This document shows, piece after piece, positions 8,352 through 16,069 of a DNA stretch of 64,000 nucleotides (its first letter is position 1; every line of letters starts with the position of its first letter). Position numbers and translations under genes: made by a program. Source of the stretch: Salinibacterium sp. SWN167 (GTDB taxonomy: Bacteria > Actinomycetota > Actinomycetes > Actinomycetales > Microbacteriaceae); the NCBI RefSeq assembly GCF_015864665.1, contig NZ_JADYWU010000001.1:1364001-1428000 (forward strand), read 5' to 3'. The notes beneath the pieces were generated by a model. It saw nothing but the letters and a program-made list of their open reading frames with translations. It was not told where the DNA came from and searched no databases.

Positions 8352-8702
8352 TTAGGCCCAGCCGAGTTCGTGCAAATGTTGGTCATCGATGCCGTAGTAG
8401 TGCCCGATTTCATGAATCAGCGTGATGTTGATCTGCCTCTTCAAATCGTCGAGCGTCGGGCACATCGCTAGTAGTGGCTCGCGATAGAGAACAATGCGAT
8501 CGGGCAGCTCGCCATAGCCATATTGGCCGCGACTGGTGATCGCGACCCCGTTGTAGAGGCCCAGAACGTTGAGGGAGCCGTCTTCTGGGCGATCCTCGGT
8601 GACAAACACCACATTCTCAAGACCATCGACAATTTCGTCGTCCAGCGCATCGAGCCCTTCGACCACAAGCGCTTCGAACTGTTTCTGGTCGAGATTTTCC
8701 AT
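8352..8702 (-). CDS. Zincin-like metallopeptidase family protein (DUF1025-type)
   Basis: A 116-residue protein of the small zincin-like family found across actinobacteria. The diagnostic zinc-binding motif HEIGHYYGIDD is near the C-terminus (about residues 96-106), preceded by the family segment LPDRIVLYREPL. The architecture suggests a minimal metalloprotease, but no substrate is known for the family and some members may not be proteolytic. It is transcribed away from the CotH-like gene, with about 107 bases between them. Confidence 0.85.
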   Translation of the reverse strand: MENLDQKQFEALVVEGLDALDDEIVDGLENVVFVTEDRPEDGSLNVLGLYNGVAITSRGQYGYGELPDRIVLYREPLLAMCPTLDDLKRQINITLIHEIGHYYGIDDQHLHELGWA

Positions 8703-8809
8703 AGAGCCAGCTTGTCAGTGTCTGCTGGGAAGAATGAGAGTGCGGGTTCCCGAGGAACTCCCGTGGTGGTCTTAGCAAACCGATAGAAACTTTCTTTAGC
8801 GTCGCACTC

Positions 8810-10303
8810 ATGCAAAGAAAAAAGTTATGGGGCGTAGTCAGCACTACCGTCGTTCTCACTCTCACTCTCACACTCGCGAGCTGCTCCGTGGGTTCGACGG
8901 ACACCGCGGGCAGTACAGGGACCACCGACTTTGTGAACGTGAGTCTCACGACTGAAGCGGACTCGTTTTTCGACTCTGCTGTTGTCCACTCGATCGAAAT
9001 TGACGTCGATAGCGACGAGGTTCTAGCGATGGTCGAGACGTATCTCGATTCCGGCGATAAGGAGTGGCTGGAAGCGACCGTGGTTATCGACGGCACGACC
9101 TACGAGCAGGTGGGAATCAAGCTCAAAGGAAACTCGAGTTTGCTTGGAGTAACCGCGGACACTCCCATTGAAGAATTGCCCTGGAGAATTCGTCTCGATA
9201 AGTATGTTGACGGACAAAGCATCGAGGGGGTCACCGATGTTGTGGTGCGCTCGAACAACACTGAGACCTCACTGAACGAGGCTGTTGCTCTTGAGACGTT
9301 GAGCGCTGCTGGGTTGGCGAGCGAAGAATCAGTTGCGACACGGTTCTCCGTGAACGGCAGCGAAGAGACGTTGCTTCTCACTGTCGCGGTGCCGAACCAA
9401 TCGTGGATAGAACGAAACTACGAGGCGGGATTGCTGCCCTCGGATGATGGCATCCTGTGGAAGGCAGAGAGCGAAGGCGATTACTCCTGGTTAGGTGACG
9501 ACCCGGAGCTCTACACGGACGTGTTTGATCGCGAGGCCGGAGATGATGACTACGAGCCCCTCGTCGACTTTCTCGATGTCGTAAACAACACGACAGACGA
9601 AGAGTTTGTCGCTCAACTTCCCGAGGTTCTCGACGTGGAATCCTTCGCGCGATACCTCGCGGTTGAAGATCTTATTGATAACTTTGACGACATTGATGGG
9701 CCTGGTAACAACTCGTACCTCTATTACGACCCAGATTCTGGGCTCATGTCAGTCCTCGCCTGGGACCATAACTTGGCGTTCGGCACGGTAAACGAAGCCG
9801 GCGGAGGCGCGGCGGGCGACGCAGCGCCAGAAGGTGCGCGTCCCGGCGGCGAGCTTCCCGAAGGCGAGCTTCCCGAAGGCGAGCTTCCCGAAGGTGCGCT
9901 TCCCGGCGACGACCTCCCCGAGGGCGAGCGTCCGAGCGGCGCCCCTGAGGGTGCTGCTCCCGGAGGCTTGCCTGCCGAAGGCGGCGGGGATGCCGCCGGC
10001 GGTGGACAGTCTCAGCAAGGCAACAACATTCTGACAACACGGTTCACAGAAACTCCGGAGTTTGCTGCGATGTACGAGGATGCGCTCGAAGAGTTGCAGG
10101 AGGAGATTTTCGAGAGCGGGCAATTTGCCAGCATCGTGGAGTCGCGCTCCGAAACGCTTGCTGATGAGGCAGCTGATCTCGTCGACAGCGCAGTGCTGGA
10201 ATCCGAAACGGAAACGATACTTGCCTACTCATCCGGGGAAGTGCAAGAAACCACGGCAGGGCAAGGCGGTGCTCAAGAAGGCACACGACCGGGCGGTCGA
10301 TGA
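8810..10303 (+). CDS. CotH kinase-family lipoprotein with Gly-Glu-Leu-Pro-Glu repeats
   Basis: A 497-residue exported lipoprotein (lipobox TLASC, cysteine near residue 25) with a CotH-type atypical protein-kinase domain. Family landmarks include GIKLKGNSSL near residue 104, RSNNTETSLNEAVALE near residue 146, LAVEDLIDNFDDIDGPGNNSYLYYD near residue 280 and the metal/active-site-like AWDHNLAFG near residue 320. CotH proteins phosphorylate secreted or spore-coat proteins in Bacillus; most actinobacterial members are uncharacterised. Unusually, the region after DHN carries a proline/glutamate/glycine-rich pentapeptide array (about residues 340-390) before the domain resumes at NNILTTRFTETPEF. Confidence 0.85.
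   Translation: MQRKKLWGVVSTTVVLTLTLTLASCSVGSTDTAGSTGTTDFVNVSLTTEADSFFDSAVVHSIEIDVDSDEVLAMVETYLDSGDKEWLEATVVIDGTTYEQVGIKLKGNSSLLGVTADTPIEELPWRIRLDKYVDGQSIEGVTDVVVRSNNTETSLNEAVALETLSAAGLASEESVATRFSVNGSEETLLLTVAVPNQSWIERNYEAGLLPSDDGILWKAESEGDYSWLGDDPELYTDVFDREAGDDDYEPLVDFLDVVNNTTDEEFVAQLPEVLDVESFARYLAVEDLIDNFDDIDGPGNNSYLYYDPDSGLMSVLAWDHNLAFGTVNEAGGGAAGDAAPEGARPGGELPEGELPEGELPEGALPGDDLPEGERPSGAPEGAAPGGLPAEGGGDAAGGGQSQQGNNILTTRFTETPEFAAMYEDALEELQEEIFESGQFASIVESRSETLADEAADLVDSAVLESETETILAYSSGEVQETTAGQGGAQEGTRPGGR
9851..9910 (+). repeat. 15-bp in-frame tandem repeat within the CotH-like gene
   Basis: Three nearly identical copies of GAGCTTCCCGAAGGC start at 9851, 9866 and 9881, followed by a diverged unit (GCGCTTCCCGGCGAC). 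Weaker relatives extend on both sides from about 9829 to 9985. The unit is a multiple of three, so copy-number change keeps the frame and varies only the length of a Gly-Glu-Leu-Pro-Glu linker. Confidence 0.9.
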
Positions 10304-10342
10304 TTCGTAGGTCGCTCGCTGCAGGGCGCCGGCAAAAACAAA

Positions 10343-10399
10343 AATGAGGCCCAACCCCTCGAGACAAACATGATGTCTCGCGAGGGGTTGGGCCTCATT
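10343..10399 (-). terminator. Large hairpin terminator of the tRNA-His transcript
   Basis: A 24-base arm (10343-10366) pairs with 10374-10399 except for a two-base bulge, giving an unusually long stem. Reading leftwards from tRNA-His, the hairpin is followed by a T-rich run (TTTTTGTTTTTG on the minus strand), the classic intrinsic-terminator arrangement. It may also stop transcription from the CotH-like gene on the other strand. Confidence 0.85.
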
Positions 10400-10406
10400 A
10401 TCTTGG

Positions 10407-10480
10407 GGTGAACGACGGGGCTCGAACCCGCGACTTCCGGCTCCACAAGCCAGCGCTCTACCAACTGAGCTACGCCCACC
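10407..10480 (-). tRNA. tRNA-His (GTG anticodon)
   Basis: The minus strand folds into a cloverleaf. The D-arm sequence is GCTCAGTTGGTAGAGC, the anticodon loop is CTTGTGG (anticodon GTG) and the T-arm is GGGTTCGAGCCC. There is an extra 5' G at position -1 opposite a C73 discriminator, the hallmark of bacterial tRNA-His. The 3' CCA appears genomically encoded at 10404-10406. The acceptor stem contains two G/U pairs. Confidence 0.95.
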
Positions 10481-10525
10481 AAGGTTGATTTTCGCCCTGC
10501 GACGATAAGCAACTGTATAAGTGTA

Positions 10526-11146
10526 TTACAACCGCGGAGCGAATCCAGCCACTACGTCCGCAGAAATTGACTGAACCTGTTCTGTCGTCGGTCCTGGCTC
10601 GCCCACAAAGACCGCTTTGCGGTAGTAATCGAGTTCACGAATCGATTCGAGAATGTCGGCAAGAGCCCGGTGTCCGCCGTTTTTATCCGGCGCATTGAAG
10701 TACACGCGCGGGAACCAACGCTTCGAAAGCTCTTTGATCGACGACACATCGACGCTGCGGTAATGCAGGTGAGTGTCGACACGTGGCATGTACTTGGCCA
10801 AGAAGGTGCGGTCGGTGCCAATGGTGTTACCGGCCATGGGGGCGGTGCGGGCGTTCGGCACGTAGCGCACGATGTATTCGTTCACGGCGAACTCGGCATC
10901 CGCAAGAGAAACACCGTTGGGCATCTCTTCGATGAGTCCGCTCGAGGTGTGCATGGCGGTGACGAACTCGCCCATATTTTCGAGAGCGGCCTCACTGGGC
11001 TTGATGACAATCGTCATCCCCTCATCGACGGGAACGAGGTCGTAGTCGGTGATCACCACCGCAACTTCGACGAGTTCGTCGATTTCGACATCCAATCCCG
11101 TCATCTCGCAGTCGATCCAAACCAGATAATCAGCGTGTGATGCCAT
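10526..11146 (-). CDS. orn: Oligoribonuclease
   Basis: The DEDD-family 3'-5' exonuclease that degrades 2-5-nucleotide RNA fragments and pGpG to mononucleotides in the cytoplasm. At 206 residues it has the expected length. It shows the ExoI motif [10 protein letters not shown] (residues 10-19), ExoII around [10 protein letters not shown] near residue 106, and the ExoIII histidine/aspartate in GGHRALADI near residue 157. It sits just upstream of tRNA-His on the same strand, so the two could share a transcript. Confidence 0.95.
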   Translation of the reverse strand: MASHADYLVWIDCEMTGLDVEIDELVEVAVVITDYDLVPVDEGMTIVIKPSEAALENMGEFVTAMHTSSGLIEEMPNGVSLADAEFAVNEYIVRYVPNARTAPMAGNTIGTDRTFLAKYMPRVDTHLHYRSVDVSSIKELSKRWFPRVYFNAPDKNGGHRALADILESIRELDYYRKAVFVGEPGPTTEQVQSISADVVAGFAPRL

Positions 11147-11213
11147 GTGCTGATTCTACCGCTCCCGAAATGTCACCAGCGTTCGCCCACTCTTGTCTGG
11201 TAAACCTATGGTC

Positions 11214-11492
11214 ATGAGCGAATCAACCCCCACTCTCGCGCACGGCGACGAGTACATCGTGTTTTTTGTCGGCGGCCCGTACAACGGCCAGAACGATACG
11301 CGTATTGCAACCGAGGAGGGATGGGATGATTATGTGACCCTGATCGCTGCAGACGCTGTAGGTTCCGAGACGCAATTGCGGTACGAATCTCCGGTAGCGA
11401 AGCAGGTCGGCGACAAAGTCCACGTGACGTACACGTGGGATCAGGCCGATAGCGACCCTCTGGAAGACCTTGACGAACGAAACGACCTCTAA
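11214..11492 (+). CDS. Hypothetical protein
   Basis: A 92-residue acidic protein with no family I recognise. It begins with a block reading GDEYIVFFVGGPYNGQND and has a predominantly beta pattern, consistent with a small DUF widespread in Microbacteriaceae. ATG at 11214 and ATG at 11208 are both possible and neither has a strong ribosome-binding site. Its 3' end overlaps the start of the downstream thioredoxin-like gene by 23 bases, so the two genes are probably one transcription unit. Confidence 0.6.
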   Translation: MSESTPTLAHGDEYIVFFVGGPYNGQNDTRIATEEGWDDYVTLIAADAVGSETQLRYESPVAKQVGDKVHVTYTWDQADSDPLEDLDERNDL

Positions 11493-11772
11493 CAGCAACA
11501 CCTCTGAGCAGCCAACGGTGCTGTTCTTTTCGTCTGCATTCTGTGACCCGTGTGCGACGGCGCGCCGAACCCTCGACGAGGTGGCGCGCCTCGTACCAGC
11601 CGTGACCTATGCAGAATTGGATGTCGCACGTGAGGCAGAGCGTGCCGAGCAGGCTGGCATCACCTCGACTCCGACCATCGTGATTGTGTCTGCGCAGGGT
11701 GAAGAAGTTTTTCGCGCCCAGGGTGCGCCAACACTGAACCAGATGCTGGTAGCGCTCGCGAAAGCCGTATAG
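11470..11772 (+). CDS. Thioredoxin-family protein
   Basis: A 100-residue thioredoxin-fold protein with the redox motif FCDPC (cysteines near residues 24 and 27), followed by the usual LDVAREAERAEQAGITSTPTIVI. ITSTPT supplies the cis-proline loop opposite the active site. It probably acts as a cytoplasmic thiol-disulphide reductase, although CDPC differs from the CGPC of housekeeping thioredoxins. It begins at TTG 11470, with GGAAGA a few bases upstream, inside the 3' end of the preceding gene. Confidence 0.8.
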   Translation: MTNETTSNSNTSEQPTVLFFSSAFCDPCATARRTLDEVARLVPAVTYAELDVAREAERAEQAGITSTPTIVIVSAQGEEVFRAQGAPTLNQMLVALAKAV

Positions 11773-11848
11773 CGGCTGCTAGGCGATGGTCGCGCTGATA
11801 GGCCAGCGTGCGGCTGATACGTCATCGTGCGACTAACGCGCTATCGTT
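11773..11848. repeat. Degenerate ~19-bp tandem repeat downstream of the thioredoxin-like gene
   Basis: Four successive diverged units of 18-20 bases (starting near 11773, 11793, 11811 and 11830) share a CGGCTGATA-like beginning and a CATCGTG-like end. They start directly after the thioredoxin-like stop codon and end about 15 bases before tRNA-Arg. The similarity is clear by eye but weak. Confidence 0.45.
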
Positions 11849-11863
11849 TAACACGTATACCCC

Positions 11864-11936
11864 GCCCTCGTAGCTCAGGGGATAGAGCAGGAGCCTTCTA
11901 ATCTCTTGGCCGCAGGTTCGAATCCTGCCGAGGGCA
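11864..11936 (+). tRNA. tRNA-Arg (TCT anticodon)
   Basis: A 73-base cloverleaf: acceptor GCCCTCG pairs with CGAGGGC, the D-arm is AGCTCAGGGGATAGAGC, the anticodon loop is CTTCTAA (anticodon TCT) and the T-arm is CAGGTTCGAATCCTG. The discriminator is A; CCA is not encoded (ACCGC follows). It reads AGA codons, which are rare in this genome. Confidence 0.95.
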
Positions 11937-11961
11937 CCGCATCGAAGGGGACGGTCCTGAC

Positions 11962-12399
11962 GTGAACACACCGAACAAAACGGCCCCCACCACGGTCACC
12001 GTTGCCGAGTTCATCGACTCCGTGCCGACCGAACGCCGGCGGGATGAGGCGCAGACTCTTCTGGACATCTTCGGGCGTGCCTCTGGCCAGCCTGCAGTGA
12101 TGTGGGGCATCTCCATCATTGGGTTCGGCTCTAGTCACTATCGGTATGCCACCGGTCGTGAGGGCGATACGGCCACGATTGGTTTCTCTCCGCGCAAGGC
12201 CACAATCTCGCTGTACACGGCTCGCAATTTTCGGGAGTTCCCGGAGCTGCTGGAGCGACTGGGCACCCATGAACTGGCGGTGGGCTGTCTTTATATCAAG
12301 AAGTTGGCGGATGTCGATCTTGCGGTTCTTGAGGAGCTGTTGACGCGCAGCTATGAGGTCGCCCGTTTCGACTACGACGCCCTCGCCGAGAATGACTGA
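11962..12399 (+). CDS. DUF1801 domain-containing protein
   Basis: A 145-residue protein of the DUF1801 (YdhG-like) family. Recognisable features are VAEFIDSVPTERRRDEAQTLLDIF at the N-terminus, MWGISIIGFGSSHYRYATGREGD and the FSPRKATISLY segment. The function is unknown; structures in the family show a small alpha-beta fold. It starts at GTG 11962, about 25 bases after tRNA-Arg, and is followed within ten bases by a lipoprotein gene. Confidence 0.85.
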   Translation: MNTPNKTAPTTVTVAEFIDSVPTERRRDEAQTLLDIFGRASGQPAVMWGISIIGFGSSHYRYATGREGDTATIGFSPRKATISLYTARNFREFPELLERLGTHELAVGCLYIKKLADVDLAVLEELLTRSYEVARFDYDALAEND

Positions 12400-12408
12400 G
12401 GCTGCGGC

Positions 12409-12813
12409 GTGAGATATCGGCCTGTTCTCGCGGCGATTGTGATGGTGGGGGCGACCTCGATGGCGCTTTCGGGCTGCATTGCAGGGCCCGAGCCGACGGT
12501 CGCTGTTTTCGAGGTTTCCAGCGGTGGTCAGTTCACGATCGAGTTGGCAACCCCGGAACTCGTTGAGCACGCTCAAGCGCTGCTGGCGGGGGAGAACCTG
12601 GCCGCGGTGCCTCAGGGAGTCGTCGTGCGGGAAGCGTCGTCGGTAAACACACCGTGGTCGTGGCACATCGACCCTGCCACGCTTGAGTTCACGAACATCA
12701 CGACCGAGGCATGCGATGGTATTCCGCAGTATGTCGAAGATGAGATTCTGACCTCAGACACTTTTTGTCCGTGGTCTGCCCGTGTTGTTGCGGTTGAAGG
12801 ACCTGACGCCTAA
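12409..12813 (+). CDS. Lipoprotein resembling BP74-type (calmodulin-binding-protein-like) domain
   Basis: A 134-residue predicted lipoprotein with a signal helix and lipobox ALSGC (cysteine near residue 22). The mature part reads FEVSSGGQFTIELATPELVEHAQALL, then WSWHIDPATLEFTNITTEACDGIPQYVED and CPWSARVVAVEG. The WSWHxDP, CDG and CPW elements match what I recall of the BP74 N-terminal domain family, first described in Dictyostelium and widespread in bacteria without known function. Start GTG 12409. The family assignment is from memory and only moderately certain. Confidence 0.6.
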   Translation: MRYRPVLAAIVMVGATSMALSGCIAGPEPTVAVFEVSSGGQFTIELATPELVEHAQALLAGENLAAVPQGVVVREASSVNTPWSWHIDPATLEFTNITTEACDGIPQYVEDEILTSDTFCPWSARVVAVEGPDA

Positions 12814-12834
12814 GGCGTGTGGCGGTCCACTTCG

Positions 12835-13503
12835 TTAGTCCCGGTCGGGAGTGATGACGACGGTCGGGGTCGGCTCCGAGCCTGACGCGGTAGCGGAAGA
12901 CGGCGGAGTGGACGAAGCCGTAGACGGTGTCGAGCTGCCTTCGGCGGCTTGACGCGACGCCCATTCTTGCTGCTTGACGACGAGTTCGTCTTCAGCTTCG
13001 CCGGTCTCGTACTTCCAGCTGGCGAGGTCTTGGGCGAAGAGCTTCTTGGCGCGGCCGGGACGGGCTTGCCAGTCGATGAGGCCGTCTTGAAGCTCTGCGA
13101 GGTCTTGTTCGGCTTGGAAGCTGTAATTGACGGAGTTCTTCTTCATAGCCGCGAGCTTGTGAGAAGCCCAGTCGGCGGCGATGTTTGCGCCCTTGAGGGG
13201 GAGAAGGCGCACTCGAACTTCGGCTTCGCTTGCCTGGTAGTCGACGTGCTCTTTTTCGCCAGCGGAGAGAGTGCTCCAGGCGGCAGCGCGACGGCCAGAT
13301 GAAATGAGGGCAGCGACAGCGGCAGCCTTGGCTTGGCGGTCTTGGTGGCTGATGAGGCGACGCAGCGATGAGCGCGCAATGAGACCAACAATGATGCCTC
13401 CGACAACAATCGCGAGGAAGGGCACCAGAGCGTTCGTGATAAACGTCCAGCCCGCATCGGAGTTGAACCAGTCGACGATGTCGTTCCACCACTCAAGAAT
13501 CAT
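12835..13503 (-). CDS. Single-pass membrane protein, unknown function
   Basis: A 222-residue protein with one strong N-terminal transmembrane helix (about residues 20-42, ending in arginines) and a long, mostly helical, Lys/Glu/Ala-rich cytoplasmic part. The C-terminal ~30 residues are Ser/Thr/Pro-rich and probably disordered. The helical part could form a coiled coil. I do not recognise a family beyond similarity to uncharacterised actinobacterial membrane proteins. It converges with the BP74-like lipoprotein gene. Confidence 0.65.
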   Translation of the reverse strand: MILEWWNDIVDWFNSDAGWTFITNALVPFLAIVVGGIIVGLIARSSLRRLISHQDRQAKAAAVAALISSGRRAAAWSTLSAGEKEHVDYQASEAEVRVRLLPLKGANIAADWASHKLAAMKKNSVNYSFQAEQDLAELQDGLIDWQARPGRAKKLFAQDLASWKYETGEAEDELVVKQQEWASRQAAEGSSTPSTASSTPPSSATASGSEPTPTVVITPDRD

Positions 13504-13558
13504 GTTGGCACTGTAACCCGGCTAGCGCGCGTGACCTGATAGCGACAGGCGCGTCACA

Positions 13559-13807
13559 TCAAAACCGGAAGATATCGAGAGCATCGTCGATGGTCCAGAA
13601 ATCTCCGAGAGGCAAGAAACGACGTTGGCGTTGCAGCATGCGCTTGGCTTGAAAGCGAAAACCTGCGGCGGATTGCCAGCGGTGCACATAGCCCAACACT
13701 TCGCCATCCTGGCGCGTAATGCGCCAGAGATCGTCGTTGAGTTGAACAGTCACAACGCTTGAGCGAATCGAGCGCGTGGTGCCAGCGAAATCGAGAGTGG
13801 TGGTCAT
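13559..13807 (-). CDS. Small protein behind a LexA-type operator
   Basis: An 82-residue protein with no family I can name. It contains VQLNDDLWRITRQDGEVLGYVHR, reminiscent of a small beta-sheet domain, and ends in FWTIDDALDIFRF. ATG at 13807 is chosen because AGGAGC lies just upstream; the frame stays open further upstream but lacks an initiation site. About 40 bases upstream lies a near-perfect SOS-box palindrome (13845-13864), and both are enclosed by 12-bp inverted repeats. The probable regulation is DNA-damage induction through LexA; the function is unknown. Confidence 0.65.
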   Translation of the reverse strand: MTTTLDFAGTTRSIRSSVVTVQLNDDLWRITRQDGEVLGYVHRWQSAAGFRFQAKRMLQRQRRFLPLGDFWTIDDALDIFRF

Positions 13808-13808
13808 G

Positions 13809-13890
13809 GGTGCTCCTGACAAATATCGAACGCAAATGTGTGTTGTTCGAATATATGTTCGAACACTGACATTCGTGCGTCAGGAGCACC
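13809..13890. repeat. 12-bp inverted repeat enclosing the SOS-box promoter
   Basis: GGTGCTCCTGAC at 13809-13820 and its exact reverse complement GTCAGGAGCACC at 13879-13890 bracket 58 bases containing the LexA-like palindrome. The left arm contains the ribosome-binding site of the small downstream gene, so in RNA the arms could pair and mask it if transcription began outside the right arm. Confidence 0.8.
13845..13864 (-). promoter_or_regulatory. Putative LexA/SOS box
   Basis: GTTCGAATATATGTTCGAAC is symmetrical at 18 of 20 positions. It contains TCGAA-(6)-TTCGA, the actinobacterial LexA consensus TCGAAC-N4-GTTCGA with one deviation on the left arm. It lies upstream of the 13559-13807 gene, at a position suitable for overlapping its promoter. 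Confidence 0.65.
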
Positions 13891-13907
13891 TCAATGACGA
13901 GGTTGGG

Positions 13908-14915
13908 TTAGCGCAAAGCTGTACCGTCGACTGCGAGAGGCTCGATGGCGGCCAGTTCGGCATCCGTCAATGCTGGGCCTTCGAGGGCGGCAAAGTTGTT
14001 CTCCAATTGCGAGACGCTGCTGGCTCCGACGAGAGCTGACGTGATCTGCGGATGCCGCAGCACCCACGTCAGCGCGAGCTGAGCAAGGCTTTGTCCGCGG
14101 TTCTGGGCAATCTCATTGAGAGCGCGAACGCGCTGTAGGTACGTGTCGCTGAGGGGGCCGGGCTGAAGCCAGCGGCCCTCAGAAGCCCGGGATCCCTCGG
14201 GGATCGTGCCATCCATGTAGCGGTCGGTCAGTAGGCCCTGAGCAAGCGGCGAGAACACGATGCTGCCAGCACCGATCTGGTCGAGCACGGGGAACAGCCC
14301 GTCTTCGATATGGCGGTCAAACATGTTGTAGCGCGGCTGGTGAATCGTGAGAGGGATGCCGTATTCGGCGAGTGCTTCCTGGGCGGCGAGGGTCTGTTCG
14401 GGGCTGTAGCTAGAGACGCCGACGTAGAGCGCTTTGCCCGAGTTCACGGCAGTCGCGAGGGCGCCCATGGTTTCTTCGATGGGGGTCTCGGGGTCGGGGC
14501 GGTGGTGGTAGTAAATGTCGACGTAGTCGAGACCCATGCGGTCGAGGCTGGCGTCGAGCGAGGAGATCAAGTACTTGCGCGAACCGAAGTCTTGGTACGG
14601 GCCCGGGCCCATGTCGAAGCCGGCCTTCGTCGAGACGATCATTTCGTCGCGGTAGGGCGCAAAGTCGTCGGCGAAAATCTCGCCAAAGTTGCGCTCGGCG
14701 GCGCCGATTTCGGGGCCGTAGTTATTGGCCAGATCGAAGTGAGTGATGCCGAGATCGAAAGCGCGGCGAAGAATGGCGCGCTGTGTTGCGCGAGGGCGAT
14801 CGTCACCAAAGTTGTTCCACAGTCCCAGTGAGATTGCGGGGAGCTTGAGGCCGCTATGGCCTACGCGGTGGTATTCGGCGGTGTCATATCTGGCGGGGGA
14901 GGCGTCGTAAGGCAT
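13908..14915 (-). CDS. Aldo/keto reductase, L-glyceraldehyde-3-phosphate reductase type
   Basis: A 335-residue NADPH-dependent aldo/keto reductase of the YghZ/GprA group. It has the catalytic tetrad context: DLANNYGP (Asp, Tyr) near residue 62, the lysine in IVSTKAGFDMGPGPYQDFGSRK near residue 97, and the histidine in VDIYYHHRPDPETPIEETM near residue 130. The FGSRK segment and the DPETPIEETM loop are typical of the glyceraldehyde-3-phosphate/methylglyoxal-reducing subgroup. ATG at 14915 gives the normal family length; the frame remains open much further upstream, but that part is not protein-like. Confidence 0.9.
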   Translation of the reverse strand: MPYDASPARYDTAEYHRVGHSGLKLPAISLGLWNNFGDDRPRATQRAILRRAFDLGITHFDLANNYGPEIGAAERNFGEIFADDFAPYRDEMIVSTKAGFDMGPGPYQDFGSRKYLISSLDASLDRMGLDYVDIYYHHRPDPETPIEETMGALATAVNSGKALYVGVSSYSPEQTLAAQEALAEYGIPLTIHQPRYNMFDRHIEDGLFPVLDQIGAGSIVFSPLAQGLLTDRYMDGTIPEGSRASEGRWLQPGPLSDTYLQRVRALNEIAQNRGQSLAQLALTWVLRHPQITSALVGASSVSQLENNFAALEGPALTDAELAAIEPLAVDGTALR

Positions 14916-15005
14916 TCGTTCAGCATATGCCCAGTGATTGAGGGAACACAGTACGTGCAGTGTGCGTTGTATGAGACATCCAGCCCAAGAAAGTAGGCTC
15001 AACTT

Positions 15006-15527
15006 ATGCACACATTTCATCTCGCAGGCGGCTGTTTCTGGTGCCTCGACGCGGTTTATCGCACCCTCAACGGCGTGACCGATGTTGTCTCCGGCTACAC
15101 CGGCGGCCACGTCGCGAACCCCAGCTATGAGCTGGTCTGCACTGAGACCACGGGCCACGCTGAAGCGGTTGCGGTCACCTTTGATCCTGAGGTTATCCCC
15201 GACGAAGTAATTCTTGACGTGTACTTCACGCTGCACGACCCGCGTCAGCTCAATCGTCAAGGCAACGACGTCGGCTCGTCGTACCGTTCGGCGATGTTTT
15301 ACGAGGATGACGAGCAAAAGGCACTCTTCGAAGCGGCTCGCGATCGCGCATCCGGATATTGGGATGGTGGCATCGTGACCACGATCGAGCCGCTCAACAC
15401 CTACTACAACGCCGAGGACTACCATCAGGACTTCTTCGCAAAGAACCCCGGTCAGGGTTATTGCATGGCGGTTGCATTGCCCAAGGTCAATAAAATTCGT
15501 TCATCGTTCTCGAGCTACATCAAGTAG
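15006..15527 (+). CDS. msrA: Peptide-methionine (S)-S-oxide reductase
   Basis: Reduces methionine-S-sulfoxide in oxidised proteins. The 173-residue protein carries the catalytic GCFWC motif (residues 9-13) at the N-terminus, the SGYTGG block, HAEAVAVTFDP, FFxxHDP-like FTLHDPRQLNRQGNDVGSSYRS and the C-terminal YHQDFFAKNP. A further cysteine in QGYCMAV near residue 157 may serve as the resolving cysteine. It is divergent from the aldo/keto reductase gene. Confidence 0.95.
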   Translation: MHTFHLAGGCFWCLDAVYRTLNGVTDVVSGYTGGHVANPSYELVCTETTGHAEAVAVTFDPEVIPDEVILDVYFTLHDPRQLNRQGNDVGSSYRSAMFYEDDEQKALFEAARDRASGYWDGGIVTTIEPLNTYYNAEDYHQDFFAKNPGQGYCMAVALPKVNKIRSSFSSYIK

Positions 15528-15654
15528 TCCTCGGCAGCAACACAATCTGTGCGCCGTCTCGCACGAAGGTCTTTATCTTCGTCGCGAGGCGGCGTACGGT
15601 CGTTAACAAGCGACAGTGGCGTCGCTTTCTCACTAATTCGAAGGAGGTTCGGAA

Positions 15655-15867
15655 ATGACAAACCACACTCTGACCGGACAAACCTGGGTGGCATTCACTC
15701 AGGCAGGGGCAGTTGGCTCGGTGCACCGGGTAACAGACGGGTTCACCTTCAAGTTATTGAAAGACGAAGATTATCGAGCGGTCTATCCGACTCTGGATGC
15801 CGCGAAGGCTGCCCTGCACGCAAACCTGCTTCCCGGCACGGCGTGGCCTGAGTTCCGCGAGCACTAG
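15655..15867 (+). CDS. Small conserved hypothetical protein
   Basis: A 70-residue protein with a very good ribosome-binding site (AAGGAGG, seven bases before ATG). The sequence contains VGSVHRVTDGFTFKLLKDEDYRAVYPTLDAAKAALH, giving three predicted strands followed by a helix, and ends WPEFREH. This looks like a small compact domain common in Microbacteriaceae, with no known function. It stands alone between msrA and the ssb paralogue. Confidence 0.7.
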   Translation: MTNHTLTGQTWVAFTQAGAVGSVHRVTDGFTFKLLKDEDYRAVYPTLDAAKAALHANLLPGTAWPEFREH

Positions 15868-16069
15868 GCTGACCGCTCACTTCTCCTGATTGCGGGCGCG
15901 GTGTGTCCGGCATCCACAGATGCTGAGACGCAGCTCGCTCACTGTGGCGTGCTGACGAACACTGGTGTCAGACGGATGCCGGGTCGGCTTCCCGGCACGA
16001 GTGTCGGCCCGCATCTGTCTCCCACATCGGCCGCGTTGTTCGCTTCGTGGCCCAGACCAAGGAGCAGAT

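Noticed and set aside
14916-15425. N-terminal extension of the aldo/keto reductase frame
   Set aside because: The extra 170 residues are not conserved-looking, overlap msrA in antisense, and the normal family start (MPYDASPARYD) has an ATG at 14915.
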